A DNA stretch of 7,235 nt from an uncultured Planctomycetaceae bacterium (GCA_937860165.1 CALMBE010000328.1:1-7235), one strand, 5' to 3'. Positions 1 to 6,045 are shown, counted from the first letter of the stretch. Notes: a model not told the origin generated them from the letters alone. Numbers and translations: made by a program.

Positions 1-93
1 GCGGAGTACCGCCGTGGCCATGGCACCCTCCATTGTGAAAAACTAATTGGCCCTGTTGATGTCCAGGCGCTCCTAGGCACAGGCCGAGGCAAT

Positions 94-120
94 CGGTTAG
101 ACTGTGGCACTAGTTAACCG
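94..120. other. Imperfect stem-loop upstream of tpiA
   Basis: CGGTTA plus ACT on the left (with one bulged G) pairs with AGT plus TAACCG on the right around an 8-base loop. No T-tract follows, so it is not a standard intrinsic terminator. It could end an upstream transcript, lie in the tpiA leader, or be chance. Confidence 0.3.
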
Positions 121-166
121 GGGAATGCATTGGCAGTTCCCGTGATGTGCCACGTTTCCGACTCGT

Positions 167-170
167 GAGG
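167..170 (+). promoter_or_regulatory. Ribosome binding site of tpiA
   Basis: GAGG lies 7 bases before the ATG at 178. It supports this start, which also gives the canonical N-terminus of the family. Confidence 0.6.
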
Positions 171-177
171 TTCGACG

Positions 178-948
178 ATGCGTACTCCGTTGATTGCTGG
201 CAATTGGAAGATGAATACCGATACCGCTTCGGCGCGGCTCTTGGCCAGCACAATTGCCCGCCGTGCTGACGAGGCGGGTGACTCAGAACTATTGGTCTGC
301 CCCTCGAGTGTGTATTTGTCCTTGGTCCGCGATACCATCGGTTCGGCAGCAGTCGGGTTGGGGGCCCAAAATGTCTATCACGAAGCCAACGGCGCTTTCA
401 CGGGTGAAATCAGCACTGCCATGTTGTGCGATTTGGGAGTGCAGTACGTGATCCTGGGACACAGCGAGCGCCGACACATCTTGGGAGAAACCGACGCGGA
501 TGTGAATCGCAAGACCCTGGCGGCCCTCGGGGCCGGTCTGAGACCGATTGTGTGCGTTGGCGAATTGCTCTCTGAACGCGAGGCCGGTAAGACCGCCGAA
601 GTCATCCACAGCCAGTTTTCAGGCGCATTGGCGGGTGTTTCTGCTGAGCAGATTGTCTCGACCGTGATTGCTTACGAACCCGTTTGGGCTATTGGCACCG
701 GCAAAGTGGCAACTCCTGAGCAAGCCGAAGAGGTGCATCGTGACCTTCGCAAGCTCCTTACGGAATGCTACAATGCCGGGATTGCCGATAAGGTCCGAAT
801 CCTCTACGGAGGTAGCGTCAAACCCGATAATGCCAAGCAGCTCATGGCGCTGCCGAATGTCGACGGGGCGCTGATCGGTGGGGCAAGTCTCAAAGCCGAT
901 GATTTTCTGGCGATTGCCGCAGCCAGTGCCGCAGTCGGACAAGTCTGA
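178..948 (+). CDS. tpiA: Triosephosphate isomerase
   Basis: Cytoplasmic glycolytic and gluconeogenic enzyme that interconverts dihydroxyacetone phosphate and glyceraldehyde 3-phosphate. The 256-residue protein is full length for the family (about 250). Visible motifs are the N-terminal GNWKMN with catalytic Lys11, GHSERR with the electrophilic His95, YEPVWAIGTG (166-175) with the general base Glu167 followed by flexible loop 6, and the phosphate-binding YGGSV (210-214) and GGASL (234-238). Every catalytic residue is present, so it should be active. The ATG start has a GAGG ribosome site 7 bases upstream. It is the first recognisable gene of a seven-gene plus-strand run, with secG 47 bases downstream, a pairing seen in many bacteria. 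Confidence 0.98.
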   Translation: MRTPLIAGNWKMNTDTASARLLASTIARRADEAGDSELLVCPSSVYLSLVRDTIGSAAVGLGAQNVYHEANGAFTGEISTAMLCDLGVQYVILGHSERRHILGETDADVNRKTLAALGAGLRPIVCVGELLSEREAGKTAEVIHSQFSGALAGVSAEQIVSTVIAYEPVWAIGTGKVATPEQAEEVHRDLRKLLTECYNAGIADKVRILYGGSVKPDNAKQLMALPNVDGALIGGASLKADDFLAIAAASAAVGQV

Positions 949-980
949 GTTCTCCCATAAACACATTTTTCTGAATCCCG

Positions 981-987
981 GACGGAG
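981..987 (+). promoter_or_regulatory. Ribosome binding site of secG
   Basis: GACGGAG ends 8 bases before a GTG codon at 996. It decides the non-ATG start; the next in-frame ATG, codon 9, would clip the N-terminal edge of the first membrane segment. Confidence 0.6.
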
Positions 988-995
988 TTCCTGCA

Positions 996-1475
996 GTGAT
1001 AATTCCCGTATTCGCAGCGATGCAAGCGGTCTTTCAAGTCTTGTTGGCTTTGGTAGGCATTTTCCTCATCTTGCTGGTCCTCGTTCAACGGGGTCGAGGG
1101 GGTGGCTTGGCGGGTGCCTTGGGTGGCATGGGTGGCTCGAGCGCTTTTGGTGCAAGGGCGGGCGACGTGTTCACGCGAATCACGGTGGTTGTCGCCGCCG
1201 TGTGGATCGTGCTCTGCATCGCTGCCGCAAAATTTGCCACCACCAGCGCCGGAAGTCGTTTGAACACTAGCAATTCCCCTCCCGCAAGCTCGGGGCCTCT
1301 GCTCCCAGGTCAAGAGAACTCTGCTGACGCAACTGACAGCGACAAAGCCAAGGCCGAAGACTCGAAGTCTGACCAAGAGTCGGCCCCTGCCGAGAAGCCC
1401 GCTGCATCCCAGGATTCCGACAAGGCCGATGCAAAACCGACCTCGGATTCCGAAGGCAGTGAGAAATCAAAGTAA
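996..1475 (+). CDS. secG: Preprotein translocase subunit SecG, long-tailed
   Basis: Inner-membrane subunit of SecYEG, which moves unfolded preproteins across the cytoplasmic membrane with SecA. The 159-residue protein starts with GTG. It has a first hydrophobic segment at about 8-30, a short QRGRGGG stretch, a glycine-rich cytoplasmic loop (about 32-57) of the [17 protein letters not shown] type that is diagnostic for SecG, then a second hydrophobic segment at about 61-80. Residues from about 83 to the end form a low-complexity tail rich in Ser, Ala, Asp, Glu and Lys. The family is usually about 70-110 residues, so the tail roughly doubles it. By SecG topology the tail would be periplasmic. 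The identification rests on the loop and two membrane segments, helped by the tpiA neighbour; the function of the tail is unknown. Confidence 0.9.
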   Translation: MIIPVFAAMQAVFQVLLALVGIFLILLVLVQRGRGGGLAGALGGMGGSSAFGARAGDVFTRITVVVAAVWIVLCIAAAKFATTSAGSRLNTSNSPPASSGPLLPGQENSADATDSDKAKAEDSKSDQESAPAEKPAASQDSDKADAKPTSDSEGSEKSK

Positions 1476-1490
1476 ATGCCGATCGCCATG

Positions 1491-1504
1491 GGCCCCTTTG
1501 GGCC
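1491..1504. other. Short GC hairpin between secG and yicC
   Basis: GGCCC, loop CTTT, GGGCC gives a 5-bp stem in the 50-base gap. There is no T-tract. It might slow polymerase or protect an mRNA end, but it is short enough to be chance. Confidence 0.25.
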
Positions 1505-1511
1505 GCCTAGC

Positions 1512-1518
1512 AGAAGGA
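1512..1518 (+). promoter_or_regulatory. Ribosome binding site of yicC
   Basis: AGAAGGA ends 7 bases before GTG 1526. It is the strongest Shine-Dalgarno motif in the window and fixes a GTG start that yields the conserved MTGFG N-terminus. Confidence 0.7.
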
Positions 1519-1525
1519 ATTTCTC

Positions 1526-2413
1526 GTGCCGCTTCTGAGCATGACTGGCTTTGGGGAAGTGGTCGAGCAGCGCGAGGGCTATGCCGTCGCTATCGAGCTC
1601 CGTACAGTCAATAATCGGTACTACAAGCTCAATCTGCGCATGACCGACAGCTACGGCTCGCTGGAAAGTCTCGTCGACGCCGCGGTCCGCGAATCCGTCA
1701 AACGCGGGACGGTGACCTGTAACTTTCGGATTCGCCACTTGGCAAGCGCCGAGGATTATCGGCTCAATATTGGTGTACTCAATCAATATGTCGATCAACT
1801 GCTGGAGGTTGCCGCAGCGCGTAATCTGAACGAACGCATCAATCTTGAATCACTTGCTGGGCTGCCGGGTGTGGTCGAACAACTGGGGATCGAATCGTCC
1901 GGTTCCGAGGGACTCTGGCCAATCGTCGAACCAGTTCTCCAGGCCGCAATTATACAACTCAACACAATGCGGGCTGTCGAGGGAGTGGCCTTGGCAGCCG
2001 ACCTCGCCGAACAATGTGAAACCGTGGCAAAAAGTCTGGATGCCATCGAACAACAGGCACCCCTGGTGGGCGAGAATTATCGCAAGCGAATCGTGGATCG
2101 CCTGAATGAAGCTTTGGCCGAAGTCCATGTATCGTTGGAACCCGCCGATTTGGTGCGTGAAGTTGCCTTGTATGCCGACCGAGCCGACATCTCCGAAGAG
2201 ATTGTCCGACTTCGCAGTCACTTGCAACAGTTTGTCGATGCTCTGAAACTCGAAGAAAGTGCCGGCCGCAAGCTGGAGTTCATCTGCCAGGAAATGGGCC
2301 GCGAGACAAATACAATCGGCTCGAAGGCGAACGACGCCCAGATCTCACTGCAAATCGTCGAAATCAAGACCGCCTTGGAGCGGATCCGCGAACAAATTCA
2401 AAACGTGCAATGA
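1526..2413 (+). CDS. yicC: YicC/YloC family endoribonuclease
   Basis: Cytoplasmic protein of the YicC/YloC family; characterised members are endoribonucleases involved in RNA turnover, including small-RNA decay in E. coli. At 295 residues it has the usual length. The N-terminal domain opens with SMTGFG (5-10), then the conserved ELRTVNNRYY (24-33). The C-terminal domain carries SEEIVRLRSHLQQF (223-236), GRKLEF (247-252) and QEMGRETNTIGSK (255-267), the family signature, and ends in a charged helix rich in E, K and R. The GTG start is supported by the AGAAGGA site. Its TGA stop overlaps the gmk ATG in an ATGA junction, so the two are probably translated in coupled fashion. The yicC-gmk-rpoZ order matches many bacterial genomes. 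Confidence 0.95.
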   Translation: MPLLSMTGFGEVVEQREGYAVAIELRTVNNRYYKLNLRMTDSYGSLESLVDAAVRESVKRGTVTCNFRIRHLASAEDYRLNIGVLNQYVDQLLEVAAARNLNERINLESLAGLPGVVEQLGIESSGSEGLWPIVEPVLQAAIIQLNTMRAVEGVALAADLAEQCETVAKSLDAIEQQAPLVGENYRKRIVDRLNEALAEVHVSLEPADLVREVALYADRADISEEIVRLRSHLQQFVDALKLEESAGRKLEFICQEMGRETNTIGSKANDAQISLQIVEIKTALERIREQIQNVQ

Positions 2414-2994
2414 CCGCCCCAGGTAGTGGTAAACTCGTCCTTGTTTCGGGTCCCTCGGGGGTGGGGAAATCCACGGTTGTGCGCGAAGTGCTCGGCAATC
2501 TGACCCCGAGTCTCGTGCGAAGTGTCTCGGCCACGACGCGTTCCCCACGACCCGGTGAGCGGGACGGCGTGGACTACCATTTCCTGACCCCCGCCGAATT
2601 TGTCCGCCGCCGCGAGCTGGGCGATTTCCTCGAAACCATCGAGGTTTTCGGCCAGGGCTTTTGGTATGGCACCCTGTGGGATGCCGTGAGGCCTAGTCTG
2701 GCTGCGGGAAAATGGGTACTCTTAGAGATTGATGTGGCTGGGGCCGAGGTCGTGCTGCGGGAGTTTCCCGATGCCGTGACGATCTTTATCCAGCCATCGA
2801 CCTTGGCAGAACTGGAGCACCGGCTGCGCAGCCGAGGTACCGAGACCGAGGAAGCCATCCAACGGCGGCTGGAAGTTGCCCGGCGTGAAATCGCCCTTGC
2901 CGACCGATATACCCATCAGGTGGTCAACGATACCGTATCACAAGCCGTTACCGACATCGTACACATTTTGCAGGACCGAGGAATTCCCAAATGA
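2410..2994 (+). CDS. gmk: Guanylate kinase
   Basis: Cytoplasmic nucleoside monophosphate kinase that phosphorylates GMP (and dGMP) with ATP to GDP, feeding GTP, dGTP and (p)ppGpp pools. The 194 residues are typical. The P-loop is [10 protein letters not shown] (13-22), followed by the GMP-binding TTRSPRPGE (42-50), DGVDYHF (52-58), the [11 protein letters not shown] stretch (78-88), the LLEIDVAGA core strand (104-112), and the lid region [16 protein letters not shown] (139-154). Compared with E. coli FGNYYGT, the GMP-binding loop FGQGFWYGT has two extra residues. No Shine-Dalgarno motif precedes the ATG, consistent with coupling to yicC through the ATGA overlap. A second ATGA overlap joins it to rpoZ. 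Confidence 0.97.
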   Translation: MTAPGSGKLVLVSGPSGVGKSTVVREVLGNLTPSLVRSVSATTRSPRPGERDGVDYHFLTPAEFVRRRELGDFLETIEVFGQGFWYGTLWDAVRPSLAAGKWVLLEIDVAGAEVVLREFPDAVTIFIQPSTLAELEHRLRSRGTETEEAIQRRLEVARREIALADRYTHQVVNDTVSQAVTDIVHILQDRGIPK

Positions 2995-3254
2995 TTGACG
3001 CACTCAAAGAAGAAGGAATTGTCAACAAAGTCGGGGGTCGGTTCAAACTCTCGACCCTCATTCAAAAACGGCTCGCAGCCATCAATGCGGGTGCGCGACC
3101 GCTCGTTGACTTTAAGTCCAAGGACAAAATGGAAATCGTCGTGCAAGAAATTCTGCAAGACAAAATTTACCTTGATTCTGGCAATCAAGTGAAGACTTAT
3201 ACCCAACGGGGTGAAGGTGGTGGCCCCCCTGAATTGGATCTCTCGAGCCTCTAA
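2991..3254 (+). CDS. rpoZ: DNA-directed RNA polymerase omega subunit
   Basis: Small accessory subunit that helps fold and hold the beta-prime subunit and, in proteobacteria, forms part of a ppGpp site. The 87-residue protein shows the omega pattern: [19 protein letters not shown] (10-28), which matches the helix that begins NKxGNRFxLVxxAxxRA in other omegas, then a short basic and hydrophobic stretch [18 protein letters not shown] (44-61). The C-terminal 20 residues are gly/pro-rich and not conserved. Sequence identity to textbook omegas is modest, so the position directly after gmk, its classical neighbour, adds weight. The ATG overlaps the gmk stop (ATGA), and GAGGAA at 2978-2983 gives its own ribosome site 7 bases upstream. 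Confidence 0.87.
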   Translation: MIDALKEEGIVNKVGGRFKLSTLIQKRLAAINAGARPLVDFKSKDKMEIVVQEILQDKIYLDSGNQVKTYTQRGEGGGPPELDLSSL

Positions 3255-3287
3255 CCGCCAGCTTGGGGCTCGGAGTGCAATCGATCC

Positions 3288-3836
3288 ATGGCACACGAAA
3301 TCATCGTCGGACTGACCGGTGGGGTGGCGGCATACAAAGTTGCCACGCTGGTCAGCGAGTTGGTGCAGCACAACGTCGGGGTTACTGTTGTGATGACCCG
3401 CGCTGCGCAGGAATTCATCGGACCGACAACCTTTCAGGCCCTGACCGGTAGAAAGGTTCTGACTCATGTGTTCGATCGCAAAGCTCATCCCCTGGGTGCG
3501 CACATCGAAGTGGCCCACAAGGCGGAGCTGTTGTGTATTGCCCCAGCCACAGCCAATTTGCTCGCCCAGGCGGCTCATGGTCTCGCAGAAGACTTGCTCA
3601 GTACCTTGCTCCTCTCGTTCCAAGGTCCGATCCTCATGGCACCAGCCATGAATTCGGAAATGTGGGAGAAACCCGCCGTCAAACGCAATGTCGCCCAGCT
3701 ACGCAGCGATGGTGTTCACTTTGTCGGACCGAATTCCGGCTGGCTTAGTTGCCGTCAGCAAGGAGAGGGTCGCATGGCCGAACCCAGCGAGATTCGCGCC
3801 GCGATTCACAATTTGCTTTCCATCGGACCTGTCTAA
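3288..3836 (+). CDS. coaC: Phosphopantothenoylcysteine decarboxylase (CoaC domain alone)
   Basis: Cytoplasmic flavoprotein (HFCD family) that decarboxylates 4'-phosphopantothenoylcysteine to 4'-phosphopantetheine in coenzyme A synthesis. The 182-residue protein is just the decarboxylase half of the usual bifunctional CoaBC. It has the FMN-binding GLTGGVAAYK (8-17), the catalytic His72 in AHIEV, the APATANLLAQAAHGLAEDLL stretch starting at 85, the substrate-binding PAMNSEMW (119-126), and the flap GWLSCRQQGEGRMAEP (151-166) with active-site Cys155. It starts 33 bases after rpoZ; only a distant GGAG (3272-3275) is seen upstream of the ATG. Its stop is 8 bases before coaB, in a different frame. 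Confidence 0.95.
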   Translation: MAHEIIVGLTGGVAAYKVATLVSELVQHNVGVTVVMTRAAQEFIGPTTFQALTGRKVLTHVFDRKAHPLGAHIEVAHKAELLCIAPATANLLAQAAHGLAEDLLSTLLLSFQGPILMAPAMNSEMWEKPAVKRNVAQLRSDGVHFVGPNSGWLSCRQQGEGRMAEPSEIRAAIHNLLSIGPV

Positions 3837-3844
3837 GCGAGCGC

Positions 3845-4477
3845 GTGTCCGTGGCGAGAATCCTCATCACTTCTGGACCAACCCGACAGTACTTGGACCC
3901 CGTCCGCTATCTTACCAATGCTTCGAGCGGTCGCATGGGTGCCGCCGTGGCGGAAGCCGTGTTAAGTCTCGGGCACGAAGCGGTCGTCATCAGTGGACCC
4001 GTGGAGGTGGCTTACCCAGCCGACGCGACAGTGATCGACGTGGTGTCGACCGAAGAAATGCTCGCTGCTGCTCGCCAAGCGTTTGCCGATTGCGTCGGCC
4101 TCATCGGTGCCGCCGCCCCCTGTGACTATCGCCCGCTGCGGGTCGAGTCGCACAAGATTGCCAAGACGGGGCAGCCCCTGGAACTGTCCCTCATCGAGAC
4201 CGAAGACATCGTCGCCACCCTGGCCGCAGAAAAAGGTCAACGCTGGGTGGTCGGCTTTGCCCTCGAAACCGAGGACCACCGCTTGCGGGCGCTGGCCAAG
4301 CTGGAGCGCAAACATTGCGACCTGATGGTTTCCAACGGCGTTGCCGCGATGGATGCCCTCGACAATCAAGTCGAAATCCTCGACCCCGCAGGCAACATCC
4401 TCAAACAAGTCGCCGGCACGAAACTGTTCGTGGCCCAAGAAATCCTGGCAGTAATCGCCGAGCGCCTCTTAAGTTAG
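3845..4477 (+). CDS. coaB: Phosphopantothenate-cysteine ligase (CoaB domain alone)
   Basis: Cytoplasmic ligase that joins 4'-phosphopantothenate and cysteine using a nucleotide triphosphate, the step before CoaC. The 210-residue product is the second half of a typical CoaBC. Motifs are ITSGPTRQYLDPVRYLTN (8-25) with the conserved Asn25 that binds the acyl-nucleotide intermediate, SSGRMG (27-32), SGPV (50-53), AAPCDYRP (90-97), KIAK (104-107) with the lysine region of the active site, and VGFALETED (136-144). AAPCDYRP has Cys where E. coli has Ala (AAVADYR). The start is uncertain: GTG 3845 and GTG 3851 are both in frame, neither has a good ribosome site, and 3851 would give a neat MARILITSGPTR. 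An earlier in-frame ATG at 3749 is rejected because it overlaps coaC by 88 bases with no homologous residues. Confidence 0.93.
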   Translation: MSVARILITSGPTRQYLDPVRYLTNASSGRMGAAVAEAVLSLGHEAVVISGPVEVAYPADATVIDVVSTEEMLAAARQAFADCVGLIGAAAPCDYRPLRVESHKIAKTGQPLELSLIETEDIVATLAAEKGQRWVVGFALETEDHRLRALAKLERKHCDLMVSNGVAAMDALDNQVEILDPAGNILKQVAGTKLFVAQEILAVIAERLLS

Positions 4478-4478
4478 C

Positions 4479-4497
4479 CGGCATCGTCCCGATGCCG
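4479..4497. terminator. Stem-loop just after coaB
   Basis: CGGCATCG, loop TCC, CGATGCCG forms a perfect 8-bp stem starting 2 bases past the coaB stop. No T-tract follows, so classical intrinsic termination is not shown. Its place at the end of a seven-gene run suggests an operon-end or mRNA 3'-end structure. Confidence 0.5.
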
Positions 4498-4509
4498 TGC
4501 GGAGCGAGT

Positions 4510-4525
4510 GCCAGGGATTGAAATC
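4510..4525. repeat. Left half of the palindrome split by the IS
   Basis: The arm GCCAGGGATT followed by GAAATC abuts the left IS end. With the right flank at 6046-6061 it makes an inverted repeat outside the Tn5-like ends. Removing the element and one target copy rebuilds a perfect palindrome, arms GCCAGGGATT and AATCCCTGGC with GA in the centre. It may instead belong to a longer 33-bp terminal inverted repeat of the element. Confidence 0.6.
4516..4525 (+). repeat. Left copy of probable 10-bp target duplication
   Basis: GATTGAAATC adjoins the left IS end and matches GATTTTAATC at 6046-6055 at 8 of 10 positions. Both differences are the two central bases. The form GATT-NN-AATC is itself palindromic and resembles the symmetrical Tn5 target preference, so the match is not independent of the inverted repeat. 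Confidence 0.45.
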
Positions 4526-4544
4526 CTGTCATTTATACACAACT
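4526..4544 (+). repeat. Left terminal inverted repeat of the IS
   Basis: CTGTCATTTATACACAACT. It differs from the right end only at position 18 (C versus G). It contains the DnaA-box consensus TTATACACA at 4533-4541 and, on the minus strand, the transposase stop codon at 4529-4531. Confidence 0.85.
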
Positions 4545-5959
4545 GGCGTCTCCGGTCCGAAGTTGACCCAGGCGATGGCGAAGTCGAGCATCCGGCGGAG
4601 GGCGGTCCAGAAGACTTGCGGGCCGGGCGGGGGTTCGCTGGGGCGGTTGTTGTAGCCGCCGAGACTCGTCAGGAGCGGCATGAATTGGCCCAGCGTCGGC
4701 GGTTTCTCCGGCAGCGGCATTTTCTTCGTCACTTTCCAAACCGATTTCCATTCGCAATCATCGAACACCGCCGTGCATGGCAACTCGGGCGTCGTCCGAT
4801 TCAAGTACGTCAGATAGAGGATTCGCCAAGCGATGATCTTGTAAAACGCCCAACAGTTCTTCACCCGACTGAGGGTTTCCAATTGGATCCTTTCCACGCG
4901 GCAACCGGTCTTCAGAACCCGAAAGTAAACTTCGATCATCCAGCGGGCCACGTAGTAATCCACCACGCGCAAGATATCCTCCACCGAGTCGATTGGCAGC
5001 GAGGTGATCAGCAGCCAACCGACGTCCGTGCCATCTTGCGGGCCGTTCACTTCTTCCACCAGCACCACCTGATAGGCGACGGTCGGCAGGTGAGAACGCG
5101 CGTGGGGCGGCTTCACGGTCACACGCAATGCGCGCATCTCCAACTCCGCCTGACGCGCTTTGCGCTTGGGCGTTGGGGGTAGGTCGATCGTCCGCCGGAC
5201 GCGAACTTCCGAGTTCCGGACCTCGTCGCGGACTTTGCAATAAACGGCGGGACCAGCCGCCGGGTTCCGCTCGGGAGTGCTGCGGTCTTCCTTGGCTCGC
5301 AGAAGGAAATCGGCCCCTCCGGCATGCTGCCGGGCTTCCACGAAGATGTCGTAAATGTCGGACTCACTATCGGCCACGCTGACAATCTGGGTCGTGGGAC
5401 AGGAACTCGCCAGTTGCGTGGCTTGGCGATACCCGGTGAGCCAGCGAAAGCTCTCCTTCTGTTCAATCGGAAGCGTTTTCCGCTGGCGAGCTTTTCCCAA
5501 GCTCTCCGGGCTGCGATCAAACTGCTCGCCCCCCACCACCCCCAAGGGTAGCCGGTCCGGCGTGATGGCCAGATACGTGTGATCGTAAAACCCGAACCGA
5601 TAATCCGCATCCAAGCAGCCCACGCCTTGCGGAGCGTGGCGGCTGAAATCGAATTCCGTGGTGTCCTGGATCAGTAGCACCACGGGATGCTGCTGGATCC
5701 GCTGCTGCGTCTTTTTCAGATGGGGCTGAAGAATCTTCTGGGGCTCGACGGACGGGTTGTCGAACAATCGATACGCGGCCAGCGTGTCCCCCCAGTCGCC
5801 GCAAGCCGCGTTGATGCTGGCCTCCGGATCGGCTGCTAGTAATTCAATCACCGATACACTACGCGCATTCAAACGCTTGTCTCCAAGGTCGATCCCCTCC
5901 AGTTCCTCTGCAATTCCTTCGCACATCGCGATTCGCTCCATCCAGTTTTGGCAGGCCAA
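4529..5959 (-). CDS. IS4-family transposase, IS50/Tn5-like
   Basis: DDE transposase that would excise and insert the element by a cut-and-paste, hairpin route as in Tn5. At 476 residues it equals the Tn5 enzyme in length. The N-terminal DNA-binding region carries LGDKRLNARS (25-34) and SINAACGDWGDTLAAYRLFDN (48-68), typical of Tn5-type proteins. The catalytic residues are Asp99 in LLIQDTTEF, Asp197 in SVADSESD and Glu343 in YYVARWMIEVYFRVLKTG. Y336, R339, E343 and K350 reproduce the Y-(2)-R-(3)-E-(6)-K spacing of the IS4 family. The C-terminal region keeps the LGGYNN and W...R..L pattern. The start is uncertain: TTG 5959 gives 476 residues, while ATG 5941 (after 6 residues) and ATG 5926 (preceded by GGAG) are alternatives. 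The stop lies inside the left terminal repeat. Confidence 0.95.
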   Translation of the reverse strand: MACQNWMERIAMCEGIAEELEGIDLGDKRLNARSVSVIELLAADPEASINAACGDWGDTLAAYRLFDNPSVEPQKILQPHLKKTQQRIQQHPVVLLIQDTTEFDFSRHAPQGVGCLDADYRFGFYDHTYLAITPDRLPLGVVGGEQFDRSPESLGKARQRKTLPIEQKESFRWLTGYRQATQLASSCPTTQIVSVADSESDIYDIFVEARQHAGGADFLLRAKEDRSTPERNPAAGPAVYCKVRDEVRNSEVRVRRTIDLPPTPKRKARQAELEMRALRVTVKPPHARSHLPTVAYQVVLVEEVNGPQDGTDVGWLLITSLPIDSVEDILRVVDYYVARWMIEVYFRVLKTGCRVERIQLETLSRVKNCWAFYKIIAWRILYLTYLNRTTPELPCTAVFDDCEWKSVWKVTKKMPLPEKPPTLGQFMPLLTSLGGYNNRPSEPPPGPQVFWTALRRMLDFAIAWVNFGPETPVVYK

Positions 5960-6026
5960 TTCCCTGCTTCAACCACTGCGCAAATCTTGTGCCATACGCA
6001 CCCCGAAAACCTTCGCAATCGAAAAA

Positions 6027-6045
6027 ACTTGTGTATAAATGACAG
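6027..6045 (-). repeat. Right terminal inverted repeat of the IS
   Basis: Read on the minus strand it is CTGTCATTTATACACAAGT. It matches the Tn5 outside end at 16 of 19 positions, differing at 4, 6 and 7. It carries TTATACACA (6030-6038). It is the transposase-proximal end; about 67 bases of leader separate it from the TTG start, without a convincing promoter by eye. Confidence 0.85.

Larger units (their letters stand above)
1..177. other. Upstream leader, no recognisable gene
   Basis: No gene is recognisable here. One plus-strand frame is open from base 1 to a TAA at 115-117 (38 codons), and another ends in a TAA at 44-46. Either could be the tail of an upstream gene, but neither peptide resembles a family I know. 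The stretch also holds an imperfect hairpin (94-120) and the tpiA ribosome binding site. I could not pick a convincing -35/-10 pair, although a promoter for the downstream operon may lie here or further upstream. Confidence 0.4.
4526..6045 (-). mobile_element. IS4-family insertion sequence, IS50/Tn5-like
   Basis: A 1520-bp element (IS50 is 1534 bp) with one transposase gene filling it on the minus strand. The boundaries are set by 19-bp ends beginning CTGTC at 4526 and, inverted, at 6045. The two ends agree at 18 of 19 bases, and the right end agrees with the Tn5 outside end at 16 of 19. It appears intact: the reading frame has no internal stop, all catalytic residues are present and both ends are preserved. 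No passenger gene is present. It lies between the converging coaB and aminopeptidase genes and disrupts neither. An alternative boundary, 4510-6061, would give 33-bp inverted repeats but no target duplication. Confidence 0.9.

Noticed and set aside
1..117. C-terminal end of an upstream gene
   Set aside because: The open 38-codon frame has no recognisable sequence and is short enough to occur by chance.
804..1376. 190-residue minus-strand open frame over tpiA and secG
   Set aside because: Antisense to conserved genes; low-complexity composition without recognisable motif.
2916..3623. 235-residue minus-strand open frame over gmk, rpoZ and coaC
   Set aside because: It runs antisense to three clearly recognisable genes and shows no domain.
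3749..3844. Upstream extension of coaB to ATG 3749
   Set aside because: It would overlap coaC by 88 bases, and the added residues (Arg- and His-rich) do not match the CoaB N-terminus, which starts at ARILITSGPTR.
3962..4438. 158-residue minus-strand open frame over coaB
   Set aside because: Antisense shadow; the plus strand encodes a full CoaB with all motifs.
4508..5182. 224-residue plus-strand open frame across the left part of the IS
   Set aside because: It lies antisense to the intact transposase, is His/Arg/Gln-rich with no family resemblance, and begins in the flanking palindrome. It is a shadow of a GC-rich gene.
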